A DNA stretch of 6,633 nt from Bacteroidales bacterium (GTDB lineage: Bacteria; Bacteroidota; Bacteroidia; Bacteroidales; Muribaculaceae): assembly GCA_004553485.1 (NCBI GenBank), contig SFLG01000081.1:1-6633 (forward strand), read 5' to 3'. Numbering within the stretch: the stretch's first letter is position 1; each line of letters begins with the position of its first letter. Of this stretch, positions 1-5,837 are shown in pieces. Below the pieces are notes generated by a model. The model was not told the origin of the DNA and ran no database searches. It saw only the letters and a program-made list of their open reading frames with translations. Position numbers and translations under genes: made by a program.

Positions 1-663
1 CTCGGCTTTGAAGTTGTCGACAAACCAGCGGTGCTGGCCCGATACGCTCCACTGTGCGTCTTCGGGACGAACTTTGATAACGGTGCTGGCGTCAACCTTG
101 ACGCCGTTGAGGGTAACCGAGGTGGGGGTCCAGCTCATTACGGCACCATCTTCGATGTTGAGGGTGGGAACGGGGAACTGGGTTACTTCGGTGCCGTTTT
201 CAACGATGACGACGAGCTGGGTGGGGTCGTAGAGGCCCGAGCCCTGACGCTGCTTTGTCCAGTCGAACGACAGCTTGACAACCTTGCCTTCGGGGCATAC
301 CATCGAGGGGAGCTTGAGGCCGCTCTGGAAGCCGCTCTTGCCGAATTTGAGGTAGTTGACCTGCAGATAGCAGCTCTTGCCGGCTTGGTCTTCGGTTTTG
401 CCGTTCTGGGCAAGCAGCACGGCGTAGCCTTTTGCCTCGAGGGCCTGCTGACCGCTTACTCCGTCTACTTTGGGAGTGTGGATGTAGGGGCAGTATACTT
501 CGGGGTTGTTTTCGCCAATGGTGTTGCCAACGTGTTCGCCTTTGTCGTTAACGTATGCCGACCAGGGGGCGAGCCACTCGAAATCGTCTTGGAAAATAAC
601 GTCCTGGGCGTTCATCGACAGAGCGCCGCAAATTGCGATAGCAGAGAGTAAAAGTTTTTTCAT
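1..663 (-). CDS. Secreted protein of unknown function, N-terminal 221 residues (3' end outside window)
   Basis: This frame is open from an ATG at 661-663 to the left edge without a stop, so the gene is cut by the window. Residues 1-19 form a signal peptide (MKKLLLSAIAICGALSMNA), probably cleaved before Q20-D21, so the product is exported to periplasm or surface. The mature part begins with DVIFQDDFEWLAPW and appears beta-rich, with Trp and aromatic residues in alternating hydrophobic strands. The last visible stretch, HRWFVDNFKAE, resembles the closing strand of jelly-roll or laminin-G-like binding domains, where a W/F-x-DN-h pattern is common. I do not recognise a named family, and a carbohydrate-binding or adhesive role is only a guess. 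Codon use is GC-leaning, like the GH31 gene. It has its own promoter at 774-804, so it is probably a separate transcription unit from GH31 although on the same strand. The 206-residue plus-strand reading opposite it is a shadow. Confidence 0.85.
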   Translation of the reverse strand, partial: MKKLLLSAIAICGALSMNAQDVIFQDDFEWLAPWSAYVNDKGEHVGNTIGENNPEVYCPYIHTPKVDGVSGQQALEAKGYAVLLAQNGKTEDQAGKSCYLQVNYLKFGKSGFQSGLKLPSMVCPEGKVVKLSFDWTKQRQGSGLYDPTQLVVIVENGTEVTQFPVPTLNIEDGAVMSWTPTSVTLNGVKVDASTVIKVRPEDAQWSVSGQHRWFVDNFKAE

Positions 664-773
664 AAAAAGTAAATTAGGTATTAGTTAATAAATGATTAGT
701 TATTGCAGGTATTTGCATCGGCCTTTTTTGCCGGTCTGTGCTCTAACTCGTTGGGATGACGGCTAACAATACA

Positions 774-804
774 CAAAAGTAAAGATTTTTGCGACTGTTT
801 CAAA
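774..804 (-). promoter_or_regulatory. Bacteroidota-type promoter for the secreted protein at 1-663
   Basis: Read on the minus strand, TTTG (801-804) is followed after exactly 19 bases by TACTTTTG (774-781). This fits the Bacteroides housekeeping promoter: a -33 TTTG and a -7 TAnnTTTG with about 19-21 bases between. Transcription would start near 767-768, giving an untranslated leader of roughly 100 bases before the ATG at 663. No known riboswitch was recognised in that leader. Confidence 0.7.
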
Positions 805-835
805 AATTTTGGCCAAAAAATTGCGCCAAACACCC

Positions 836-878
836 AAAAAAGTTGAATTTTCCGGCCCGGCGGTAAGCGCCGGGCCGG
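836..878 (-). terminator. GC-rich hairpin, probable end of the GH31 transcript
   Basis: Bases 852-862 (CCGGCCCGGCG) pair perfectly with 868-878 (CGCCGGGCCGG) around a five-base loop, an 11-bp stem made only of G-C pairs. In the direction of GH31 transcription it is followed by AAAATTCAAC and then six T (836-841). The T run is ten bases from the stem instead of adjacent, so this is not a textbook intrinsic terminator. Its position fits one: about 130 bases past the GH31 stop and about 30 bases before the promoter of the next minus-strand gene. Confidence 0.5.
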
Positions 879-902
879 GGATGGGTGGTAATTGGGGCCG
901 GG

Positions 903-983
903 TGGCTAAGGACCTAAAGGACTTTAGGGTAGCTAAGGTAGCTATTATAGCTAAGATAGCTAAATTAGCTATTGTAGCTAACC
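903..983. repeat. Array of nine 9-bp units with TAGCTA core
   Basis: The hexamer TAGCTA starts at 930, 939, 948, 957, 966 and 975: six identical copies in strict 9-base register, each followed by a variable triplet (AGG, TTA, AGA, AAT, TTG, ACC). Three degenerate units continue the register to the left (903 TGGCTAAGG, 912 ACCTAAAGG, 921 ACTTTAGGG). TAGCTA is its own reverse complement, so neighbouring units can pair as 6-bp stems with three-base loops on either strand. The degenerate units also contain a palindrome, CCTAAAGGACTTTAGG at 913-928. The array lies between the GH31 stop and the downstream hairpin, so it would be transcribed as GH31 3' untranslated RNA. It is not a CRISPR: the units are far too short and there are no spacers. 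Confidence 0.85.
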
Positions 984-989
984 GGGTAG

Positions 990-1003
990 CCTGGGCGCCC
1001 GGG
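990..1003. repeat. Short GC-rich palindrome after the GH31 stop
   Basis: CCTGGGCGCCCGGG is self-complementary over 14 bases with one T-G wobble and has no loop. It lies 8 bases beyond the GH31 stop codon, between the gene and the TAGCTA array. As RNA it would need rearranged pairing, for example CCGGG with CCCGG across a 12-base loop. It could contribute to transcript 3'-end stability, but it has no T run and is not a terminator by itself. Confidence 0.4.
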
Positions 1004-1011
1004 ACCTTATA

Positions 1012-3264
1012 TTATGATAATGTGTACTCGACGATGAGGGGGCGGCGGATGTCGCGGGCGGGGACGTCGAGGCAGGGCAGGCCGGTGGCGTCGTCGACGG
1101 CGAGGGTGCGCTTGCGGCCGTCAACCTTCACCTTTGTGCCGGCGGCGAGGCCGGGGAGGAGCAGGCGGTAGGCGCGGCGCAGGGTCTGGCCCTTGTAGCT
1201 GCCCTCGGTGGCACCGACGGTGACGCGGGCGGTGTTGCCGTGCTGGCTGTAGGTAAGCGGGGTAGTGGCGCGGGCGCCCTTCTCGTAGTCGAGGCTTACG
1301 CCGTCGTCCTCGTAGAGCGTGAAGGTGTTGTCGGCATCACCGGCGCTGGGATAGACGCGCATCACCAGCGTGGACAGGGCGTCGGTGGCGGGACGGGGCG
1401 TGTAGGGCTGCATGGGGAGCACCCATCCGCCGCGGACGTACATCGGGAACTCGTCAAGCGGCTTCTCCACATCCTTGGTGGTGCCGCCCTCGTGGCGCTC
1501 GCCGGTGAAGAAGTCGTACCACACCTCGCCGGCGGGGAACCATACCTTCTGCGAGGCGCGCAGGTCGTCGCCCGTGCCGGGGGAGGTGATGGGGGCGGCG
1601 AGGATGATGTCGCCGAAGGTGAACTGCTGGGGCTGGTCGAACGACTCGGGCTGGTCGCCGTAGTCGATGAACATCGAGCGGTTGAGGGGCACCATCGTGT
1701 TGGACGTCTGCCATACCGAGCTGTAGATATAGGGCATGAGCTGCGAGCGCATATGGTACATGCGTCGGTTTGCCGAGGTGAAGGGCTCGCCGTCGATCCA
1801 GGGACGACGGTCGAGGGCGGCGTCCTTGGTGGAGTGGACGCGCAGGGCGGCCGACAGGGCCGAGAACTGTGTCCAGCGTGTGGTCAGCTCGGGGTTGGGC
1901 TTGCCGCGGAACCCGCCGGTGTCGTGTGCCCAGTAGTAGCATCCGCCCTGGCCGCTGCAGGCTGTCAGCTTGACCTCGAAGGCCAGCATGGGCCAGTTGG
2001 CCTGGGCGTCGCCCGAGAACTGGATGGGATGGCGGTGGTCGCCCCATCCGGCCCAGCGGCTGTAGCCGGCGCCGCGCTGGCCGCGGCGTTTCGAGTTGCG
2101 GTAGTACAGCTCGTTAATCCACGACAGCGAGGTCGAGGCGTGGCCGCGGACGTAGGGGAAGAGGTAGTTCTGCTGCCAGTCGAGCCACCAGAAGTCGACG
2201 CCCATATCCTCGGACGGGCCGTGGGCGTGGCGGAAGAAGGCCTTCATGTAAGTCGAGTCGGACAGGTCGAACAGGGGCACCTGGCCGGGTGCCAGGCCAA
2301 GCTCTTTGGCAAAGGCGCCGAAGTGCTCCTCGTGCGGGCGCAGGCCGTCGTGGGGATGGTCGTTGAGCGAGACGGTGATGCCGCGGGCGTGCACCGAGTC
2401 TATCAGGGCCTTCGGGTCGGGGATGAGCTCGCGGTTCCACGTGTAGCCGTTCCAGTTGAGATGGCCGTTGTGGCCCGTGCCGACGGTGGCGTCGTTGGTG
2501 TGCCAGCCCATGTCCATGACAAGGTTGTCGAGGGGGAAGTCGTTGGCATCGTAACCGCGCACGATGTCCAGAAATTCGTCGGCGGTGTAGTCCCAGTAGC
2601 GGCAGTACCACACGCCGTGGATATACTTGCGCGTCAGGGGCACCTTGCCCGAGATGGCGCCCAGCGAGGCCAGGGCGGCCTTGTAGTCGTTGCCGTAGAT
2701 AAAGCAGTACTCGTCCTGCACGTGCTTGCGTGTGTCGCGCGGCTCAATCCAGCCGTTGCGCAGGACGTCGGCACGCTCGTCGTCGATGATGTACCAGCCG
2801 TTGCGCGAGAGGATGCCGTCGTTGAGGGGAATGGGACCGGTGACGCGGTCGAGAGTCTCGACGGGGCCGCCGAGGTTGTTGCTGAGGATGAAGCGGTTGG
2901 TGAAGGTCTTCTCCTTGCCGTCGAGGTTGTATTTCACCTTGAGGTTGGATGTGGAGAAGGGGAAGCCGTCGGCGTGATAGCTGATGTCGAGCGCCGGGGT
3001 GGTGATGCGGTAGTGGCCGTCGCCCAGGTCGGTGACGTCGATCGAGTCGGTGCTGAGCGTGTTGCTGCGGTCGATGGCGAACAGCGTGGGCTCGTCGATG
3101 AAGGCGGCGTCGTGGGCGTACTCGAGGCGCAGCAGGGTGGGGGTGATGATTGTCAGGCGGTTGTTGCCGAAGACAAGCGGGTTTGCGTCAGGCTTGACGG
3201 CCGTGGCCGACAGCGGTGCAAGCAGGCCGGGGAGGGCAAGCAGCCAGGGTAAAATGCTTTTCAT
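1012..3264 (-). CDS. Secreted glycoside hydrolase family 31 enzyme (alpha-glycosidase type)
   Basis: A complete 750-residue protein from ATG (3262-3264) to TAA (1012-1014). Residues 1-22 are a signal peptide ending in SATA, so the enzyme is exported. A beta-sandwich N-terminal domain (about 30-205) precedes the TIM barrel (about 210-530). The motif VDFWWLDWQQ places the likely nucleophile at D362. HPIQFSGD places the likely acid/base at D419, and YYWAHDTGGF (443-452) is the usual following GH31 segment. Proximal and DUF5110-like beta domains close the protein (about 530-750; TLYEDDG at 649-655). GH31 enzymes hydrolyse or transfer alpha-linked glucosyl, xylosyl, galactosyl or GalNAc groups with retention. 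The WWLDWQQ form, with LNDHPHDG at 300-307, resembles the FWW(I/L)DWQQG subgroup of uncertain substrate, so I do not assign specificity. It lies 89 bases after the DeoR-family gene on the same strand, and no TAnnTTTG promoter was seen in that gap, suggesting co-transcription. The 670-residue open frame on the opposite strand is an artefact of high GC. Confidence 0.93.
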   Translation of the reverse strand: MKSILPWLLALPGLLAPLSATAVKPDANPLVFGNNRLTIITPTLLRLEYAHDAAFIDEPTLFAIDRSNTLSTDSIDVTDLGDGHYRITTPALDISYHADGFPFSTSNLKVKYNLDGKEKTFTNRFILSNNLGGPVETLDRVTGPIPLNDGILSRNGWYIIDDERADVLRNGWIEPRDTRKHVQDEYCFIYGNDYKAALASLGAISGKVPLTRKYIHGVWYCRYWDYTADEFLDIVRGYDANDFPLDNLVMDMGWHTNDATVGTGHNGHLNWNGYTWNRELIPDPKALIDSVHARGITVSLNDHPHDGLRPHEEHFGAFAKELGLAPGQVPLFDLSDSTYMKAFFRHAHGPSEDMGVDFWWLDWQQNYLFPYVRGHASTSLSWINELYYRNSKRRGQRGAGYSRWAGWGDHRHPIQFSGDAQANWPMLAFEVKLTACSGQGGCYYWAHDTGGFRGKPNPELTTRWTQFSALSAALRVHSTKDAALDRRPWIDGEPFTSANRRMYHMRSQLMPYIYSSVWQTSNTMVPLNRSMFIDYGDQPESFDQPQQFTFGDIILAAPITSPGTGDDLRASQKVWFPAGEVWYDFFTGERHEGGTTKDVEKPLDEFPMYVRGGWVLPMQPYTPRPATDALSTLVMRVYPSAGDADNTFTLYEDDGVSLDYEKGARATTPLTYSQHGNTARVTVGATEGSYKGQTLRRAYRLLLPGLAAGTKVKVDGRKRTLAVDDATGLPCLDVPARDIRRPLIVEYTLS

Positions 3265-3299
3265 TGGTGTTGTGGTTTGTGATTGGCTTTTGGGATGGG

Positions 3300-3319
3300 C
3301 GGCAACAGACGTGTTGCCG
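3300..3319. promoter_or_regulatory. Perfect 8-bp hairpin between the DeoR-family gene and GH31
   Basis: CGGCAACA (3300-3307) pairs perfectly with TGTTGCCG (3312-3319) around the loop GACG. It lies in the 89-base gap, about 35 bases before the GH31 start in the direction of transcription. No T run follows, so it is a poor terminator. It could be a protein-binding dyad, an mRNA processing or stability element, or a structure adjusting GH31 translation relative to the repressor. Confidence 0.5.
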
Positions 3320-3330
3320 AAAGTGCGAAA
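3318..3330 (-). promoter_or_regulatory. Tandem TTTCG half-sites upstream of GH31 (possible DeoR-family operator)
   Basis: The minus strand reads TTTCGCACTTTCG, two TTTCG copies 8 bases apart, directly abutting the hairpin at 3300-3319. Repeated TTTC/TTTCG motifs are known in operators of some DeoR-family repressors such as E. coli AgaR, and a larger cluster of the same motif lies upstream of glpA in this window. The link to the neighbouring repressor is inference. Confidence 0.3.
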
Positions 3331-3353
3331 TCGGGGCCTCGTCCCGGCGGCCC

Positions 3354-4133
3354 TTACGGCTGTACAGGCAGGTCGACGATGTGCAGCTCAATGCCGTTCT
3401 CCTCGAAGCGGCGGGCGATTGTGTCCGGCACGTTCGAGTCGGTGATTACCATGTCGACATCGGTGATGTTGGCGATTTTGCTGAAGCCGCGGCGTCTGAA
3501 CTTGGACGAGTCGGCCAGGACGATGGTCTTTTGCGCGCACCGCATCATGGCCTGGTTGAGCTCGGCCTCGCGGATGTCGGTGGTGGTGATGCCGAAGTCG
3601 AGGTCGATGCCGTCGACGCCTAAAAAGAGTTTGCTGCACGAGAAGTCGGCCAGCATCGTCTCGGCGCTTTTGCCCACCACCGACAGCGAGCTGTGGCGCA
3701 CCGTGCCGCCCAGCTGGAACAGGTCGACATCCTCGTTGCCGCCGAGAATTTCGGACACCTGCAGCGAGGCCGAGATCACCGTCAGCCGTCCCTGGGGGTG
3801 GATGGCGCGGGCAAAGGCCTGCACGGTCGTGCCCGAGGCGATGACGATGCTGTCGGCCGGCTCGACAAGCGTGGCGGCGTACTGGCCGATGTGCTCCTTC
3901 TCGCGCCGAGCAAGCTTCTCTTTCTCGTTTACCGACCGGTTGTTGATGTACGGGTTGGCAAGGATGGCGCGGCCGTGGCTGCGGTACAGCTTGTTCGCGT
4001 TTTCGAGCTCGGTGAGGTCTTTGCGTATGGTGACCGTCGACACCGACAGCAGCGAGGCCAGCTCGGCCACCTGTATCGACTCGGCGCTGATAAGATTTTC
4101 AAGGATTAGTTTGTGGCGTTCTTCTTTGTTCAT
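3354..4133 (-). CDS. DeoR/GlpR-family transcriptional repressor
   Basis: A 259-residue cytoplasmic regulator, the usual DeoR-family length. Residues 1-56 hold the winged helix-turn-helix, with the recognition region AELASLLSVSTVTIRKDL (23-40) followed by the wing (KLYRSHGRAI). Residues about 75-250 form the DeoRC sugar-phosphate sensor, with the family signatures IASGTT (98-103), GVDGID (172-177) and VLADSSKF (205-212). Members bind a phosphorylated sugar or glycerol phosphate and release DNA. The frame stays open upstream to a GTG at 4178, but I chose the ATG at 4131-4133. MNKEERHKLIL is the normal family N-terminus, the extra 15 residues are unlike the family, and the promoter box at 4159-4166 would place the transcription start downstream of the GTG. 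GH31 follows on the same strand. A GlpA-type gene lies about 2.4 kb to the right, so a GlpR-like role is possible, but the inducer cannot be read from the sequence. Confidence 0.93.
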   Translation of the reverse strand: MNKEERHKLILENLISAESIQVAELASLLSVSTVTIRKDLTELENANKLYRSHGRAILANPYINNRSVNEKEKLARREKEHIGQYAATLVEPADSIVIASGTTVQAFARAIHPQGRLTVISASLQVSEILGGNEDVDLFQLGGTVRHSSLSVVGKSAETMLADFSCSKLFLGVDGIDLDFGITTTDIREAELNQAMMRCAQKTIVLADSSKFRRRGFSKIANITDVDMVITDSNVPDTIARRFEENGIELHIVDLPVQP

Positions 4134-4158
4134 TTTTCGATGGCGGGTCTTGCTTTTG

Positions 4159-4166
4159 CAAAAGTA
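4159..4166 (-). promoter_or_regulatory. -7 box for the DeoR-family gene
   Basis: The minus strand reads TACTTTTG, a full match to TAnnTTTG and identical to the box used by the gene at 1-663. Transcription would start near 4152, leaving a leader of about 20 bases before the ATG at 4133. The -33 box is imperfect: the nearest upstream TTTG (4192-4195) is 25 bases away instead of 19-21, so the promoter may be weak or use a degenerate -33. Confidence 0.55.
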
Positions 4167-4191
4167 CAAAATTTTCACCTTTATCGGGTAA

Positions 4192-4213
4192 CAAATTTTT
4201 AATTTAAAATTTG
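4192..4213. promoter_or_regulatory. 22-bp AT-rich palindrome in the divergent intergenic region
   Basis: The arms CAAATTTT (4192-4199) and AAAATTTG (4206-4213) are exact reverse complements, and the centre TAATTT gives one mismatched pair (4200/4205). The right end is the -33 TTTG of the rightward promoter. The left end, read on the other strand, is the only TTTG upstream of the leftward -7 box. A protein bound here would touch both promoters, so it is a candidate operator, perhaps autoregulatory for the DeoR-family gene. AT-rich sequence makes chance palindromes commoner, so confidence is limited. Confidence 0.45.
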
Positions 4214-4241
4214 CAAAAAATAAATTCCCTGATTATATTTG
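4210..4241 (+). promoter_or_regulatory. Bacteroidota-type promoter for the C10 peptidase / lipoprotein operon
   Basis: TTTG (4210-4213), a 20-base spacer, then TATATTTG (4234-4241): a complete match to the -33/-7 consensus. Transcription would start near 4248, giving a leader of about 110 bases that contains the direct repeat at 4275-4294. Confidence 0.7.
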
Positions 4242-4274
4242 CGGCGAATAGGAAACAACTCTTTCAACTGTCTA

Positions 4275-4294
4275 ATCTATACCCTTATCTATAC
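4275..4294 (+). repeat. 8-bp direct repeat in the peptidase leader
   Basis: ATCTATAC occurs at 4275-4282 and again at 4287-4294, 12 bases apart, in the untranslated leader of the peptidase gene. It may be a binding site or chance in pyrimidine-rich sequence. Confidence 0.3.
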
Positions 4295-4359
4295 TTTGTT
4301 TAGTCTTAAAAACAAACCGGCTGATAATCTCTATTCGATAACCTAATACTATGCTAATC

Positions 4360-5823
4360 ATGAAAAAACTAAGGTTTAATTTAGCCTTAGTTGTATCCGT
4401 TGCAATGGCTCTGTCACTCGTTTCTTGCGAAAACGATTTGCAGGCACCGACTCAAGAAACAGATTTTAAAGCTCCCCTCGCACGTACTGCGTCATCAAAT
4501 TCCGTTAATAAGCTTGACGCATCGGTTGTCGAACTTGCCGCAAACGACGCGGCAACCGTAGCCGGTGTGTATCTCAAAAAAAATGCCTTATCGCGTTCGG
4601 ACAACACTAAATCAGTGAAAAACATTGTAACCATCAACGATTCAACAGGAAATCCCGCTATCTATGTGGTGAATTTTGAAGATGGTTATATAATGGTTTC
4701 TGCCACCCAAAAATATTATCCTGTACTTGCTGAAGTTGAACACGGCACATTTACAATGGATGTTCTGAAGGAAACCGGTATGGGGGTCCTTGTTGACGAG
4801 ATGGTGGCTGAGATAAAAGTTGCCAGGAGTGGAAAATATGATTTCAAAGCAAAAACTTACTGGCGGGATTATGTAGAAAATGGCCCGTCGCAAAAACGCA
4901 GGACCAGATTGATGGCAAACTCAGAACCCAACGATGATTACTGGGCTGAATATGACCGTTGGATGAACTCAGATGGAGTGAAAGGTAATAATGTATATTA
5001 CCTGCATGAATGTTTTGACAATGAAATTCTTCCTGAAGATGCGTATAATCGTTATGTGAGTGCTGCACAGGACGAAGATTTGTGGGAAGGAACCGAATAC
5101 AGCTGGTGGTGGACCGCTTACGTGGTAGAAAAGAAAAATGAAAAATTTGAGTCTCACGGTCCTCTCTTGACAACAAAATGGCATCAACGTTATCCTTATA
5201 ATATTACAAAGTACGATTATTTGGGCTGTGTTACTATCGCTACGGCGCAGATTATGAAGTATTTCAGACATCCGACAATATTTAATTGGGATAATATGCC
5301 TGATAGTATGCAACTCCCTTCTGAATCACCTGATTTAGTCTCTTTCTTGGCTGAGTTAAGAAAAAAACTTGACGTTAGTGACGAAGGGGCTTCCGACATT
5401 GGTAAGGCTGAAAAGGCGCTTAAGAATTATGGTTTTAGTGTATTTACGACCAAACATAATGATTCGGAGATTATTAATTCGTTAAAGAGAGATTATCCAG
5501 TATATGCCGAAGGATTAGATTCTAATGGCAAAGGTGGGCATGCCTGGGTTATCGACGGGTTGGAATATAGTACATGTTTGACTGAATATGTCCTTTACCG
5601 TCTTGCTGACAATTATTATCCTTATTTCTGCTATCAAGAAGCACAATGTTATGAAAGGTACCATGAATATTCATCTGTTATACGATATCATTATAACTGG
5701 GGATGGGGAGGCAATCAGAATTGTTGGAGTATCCATTATGGGCTGCCTGTTCTTACGGGGAACTCAACAACATATAATTTTACAAAAGATAGGAAAGAAC
5801 TGATTATTACCGGTTACAAATAA
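4360..5823 (+). CDS. Lipoprotein cysteine peptidase, family C10 (streptopain/interpain type) with Spi-like propeptide
   Basis: A 487-residue papain-fold protease precursor. The signal peptide ends in a lipobox LVSC (20-23), so mature C23 should be lipidated and the protein anchored to a membrane. Residues about 48-135 resemble the Spi/I69 propeptide that keeps C10 enzymes inactive (ELAANDAATVAGVYLKK, then AIYVVNFEDGYIMVSATQ). The catalytic domain starts near 267 with the family motif GPLLTTKW. The catalytic Cys is C290 in LGCVTIATAQIMKYF (codon 5227-5229), the catalytic His is H394 in GGHAWVIDG, and NWGWGG (446-451) completes the active site. All key residues are present, so an active enzyme is expected. 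Unusual points are a Trp-rich linker (SWWWTAY, about 248-254) and a Tyr/Cys-rich stretch between His and NWGWGG. An ATG at 4351 in frame would add three residues. I prefer 4360 because MKK then begins the signal as in the neighbouring exported proteins. Third positions are AT-rich, unlike the genes on its left. Confidence 0.92.
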   Translation: MKKLRFNLALVVSVAMALSLVSCENDLQAPTQETDFKAPLARTASSNSVNKLDASVVELAANDAATVAGVYLKKNALSRSDNTKSVKNIVTINDSTGNPAIYVVNFEDGYIMVSATQKYYPVLAEVEHGTFTMDVLKETGMGVLVDEMVAEIKVARSGKYDFKAKTYWRDYVENGPSQKRRTRLMANSEPNDDYWAEYDRWMNSDGVKGNNVYYLHECFDNEILPEDAYNRYVSAAQDEDLWEGTEYSWWWTAYVVEKKNEKFESHGPLLTTKWHQRYPYNITKYDYLGCVTIATAQIMKYFRHPTIFNWDNMPDSMQLPSESPDLVSFLAELRKKLDVSDEGASDIGKAEKALKNYGFSVFTTKHNDSEIINSLKRDYPVYAEGLDSNGKGGHAWVIDGLEYSTCLTEYVLYRLADNYYPYFCYQEAQCYERYHEYSSVIRYHYNWGWGGNQNCWSIHYGLPVLTGNSTTYNFTKDRKELIITGYK

Positions 5824-5837
5824 AAATAGAGCAAGTT

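Noticed and set aside
31..651. 206-codon plus-strand open frame at the left edge
   Set aside because: Opposite a signal-peptide-bearing minus-strand gene with its own consensus promoter; the plus-strand product shows no family features.
903..983. TAGCTA array as a CRISPR
   Set aside because: Units are 9 bases with 3-base variable parts, no 20-40 base spacers, and no cas genes in the window.
809..1171. 120-codon plus-strand frame across the TAGCTA array
   Set aside because: It starts in the hairpin/promoter region and runs into the antisense of GH31. Its repetitive VAK/IAK stretch simply reflects the 9-base DNA repeat (three codons per unit).
1240..3252. 670-codon plus-strand open frame opposite GH31
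   Set aside because: It is antisense to a clear GH31 gene. The product is a low-complexity Val/Gly/Ala/Glu sequence with no domain, as expected from GC-rich codons read backwards.
4134..4178. GTG start extending the DeoR-family protein by 15 residues
   Set aside because: The extension overlaps the -7 promoter box and adds sequence not seen at DeoR N-termini; the ATG at 4133 gives the usual family length.
3283..4191. 302-codon plus-strand open frame opposite the DeoR-family gene
   Set aside because: Antisense shadow, rich in Ser/Arg without motifs, while the minus strand encodes a full DeoR-family protein.
4292..4298. TACTTTG as a second promoter for the peptidase gene
   Set aside because: It is one base short of TAnnTTTG, whereas the full consensus promoter lies at 4210-4241.
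5588..5803. 71-codon plus-strand frame inside the C10 gene
   Set aside because: Alternate frame of the catalytic domain region that includes the NWGWGG motif; the peptidase frame is clearly the coding one.
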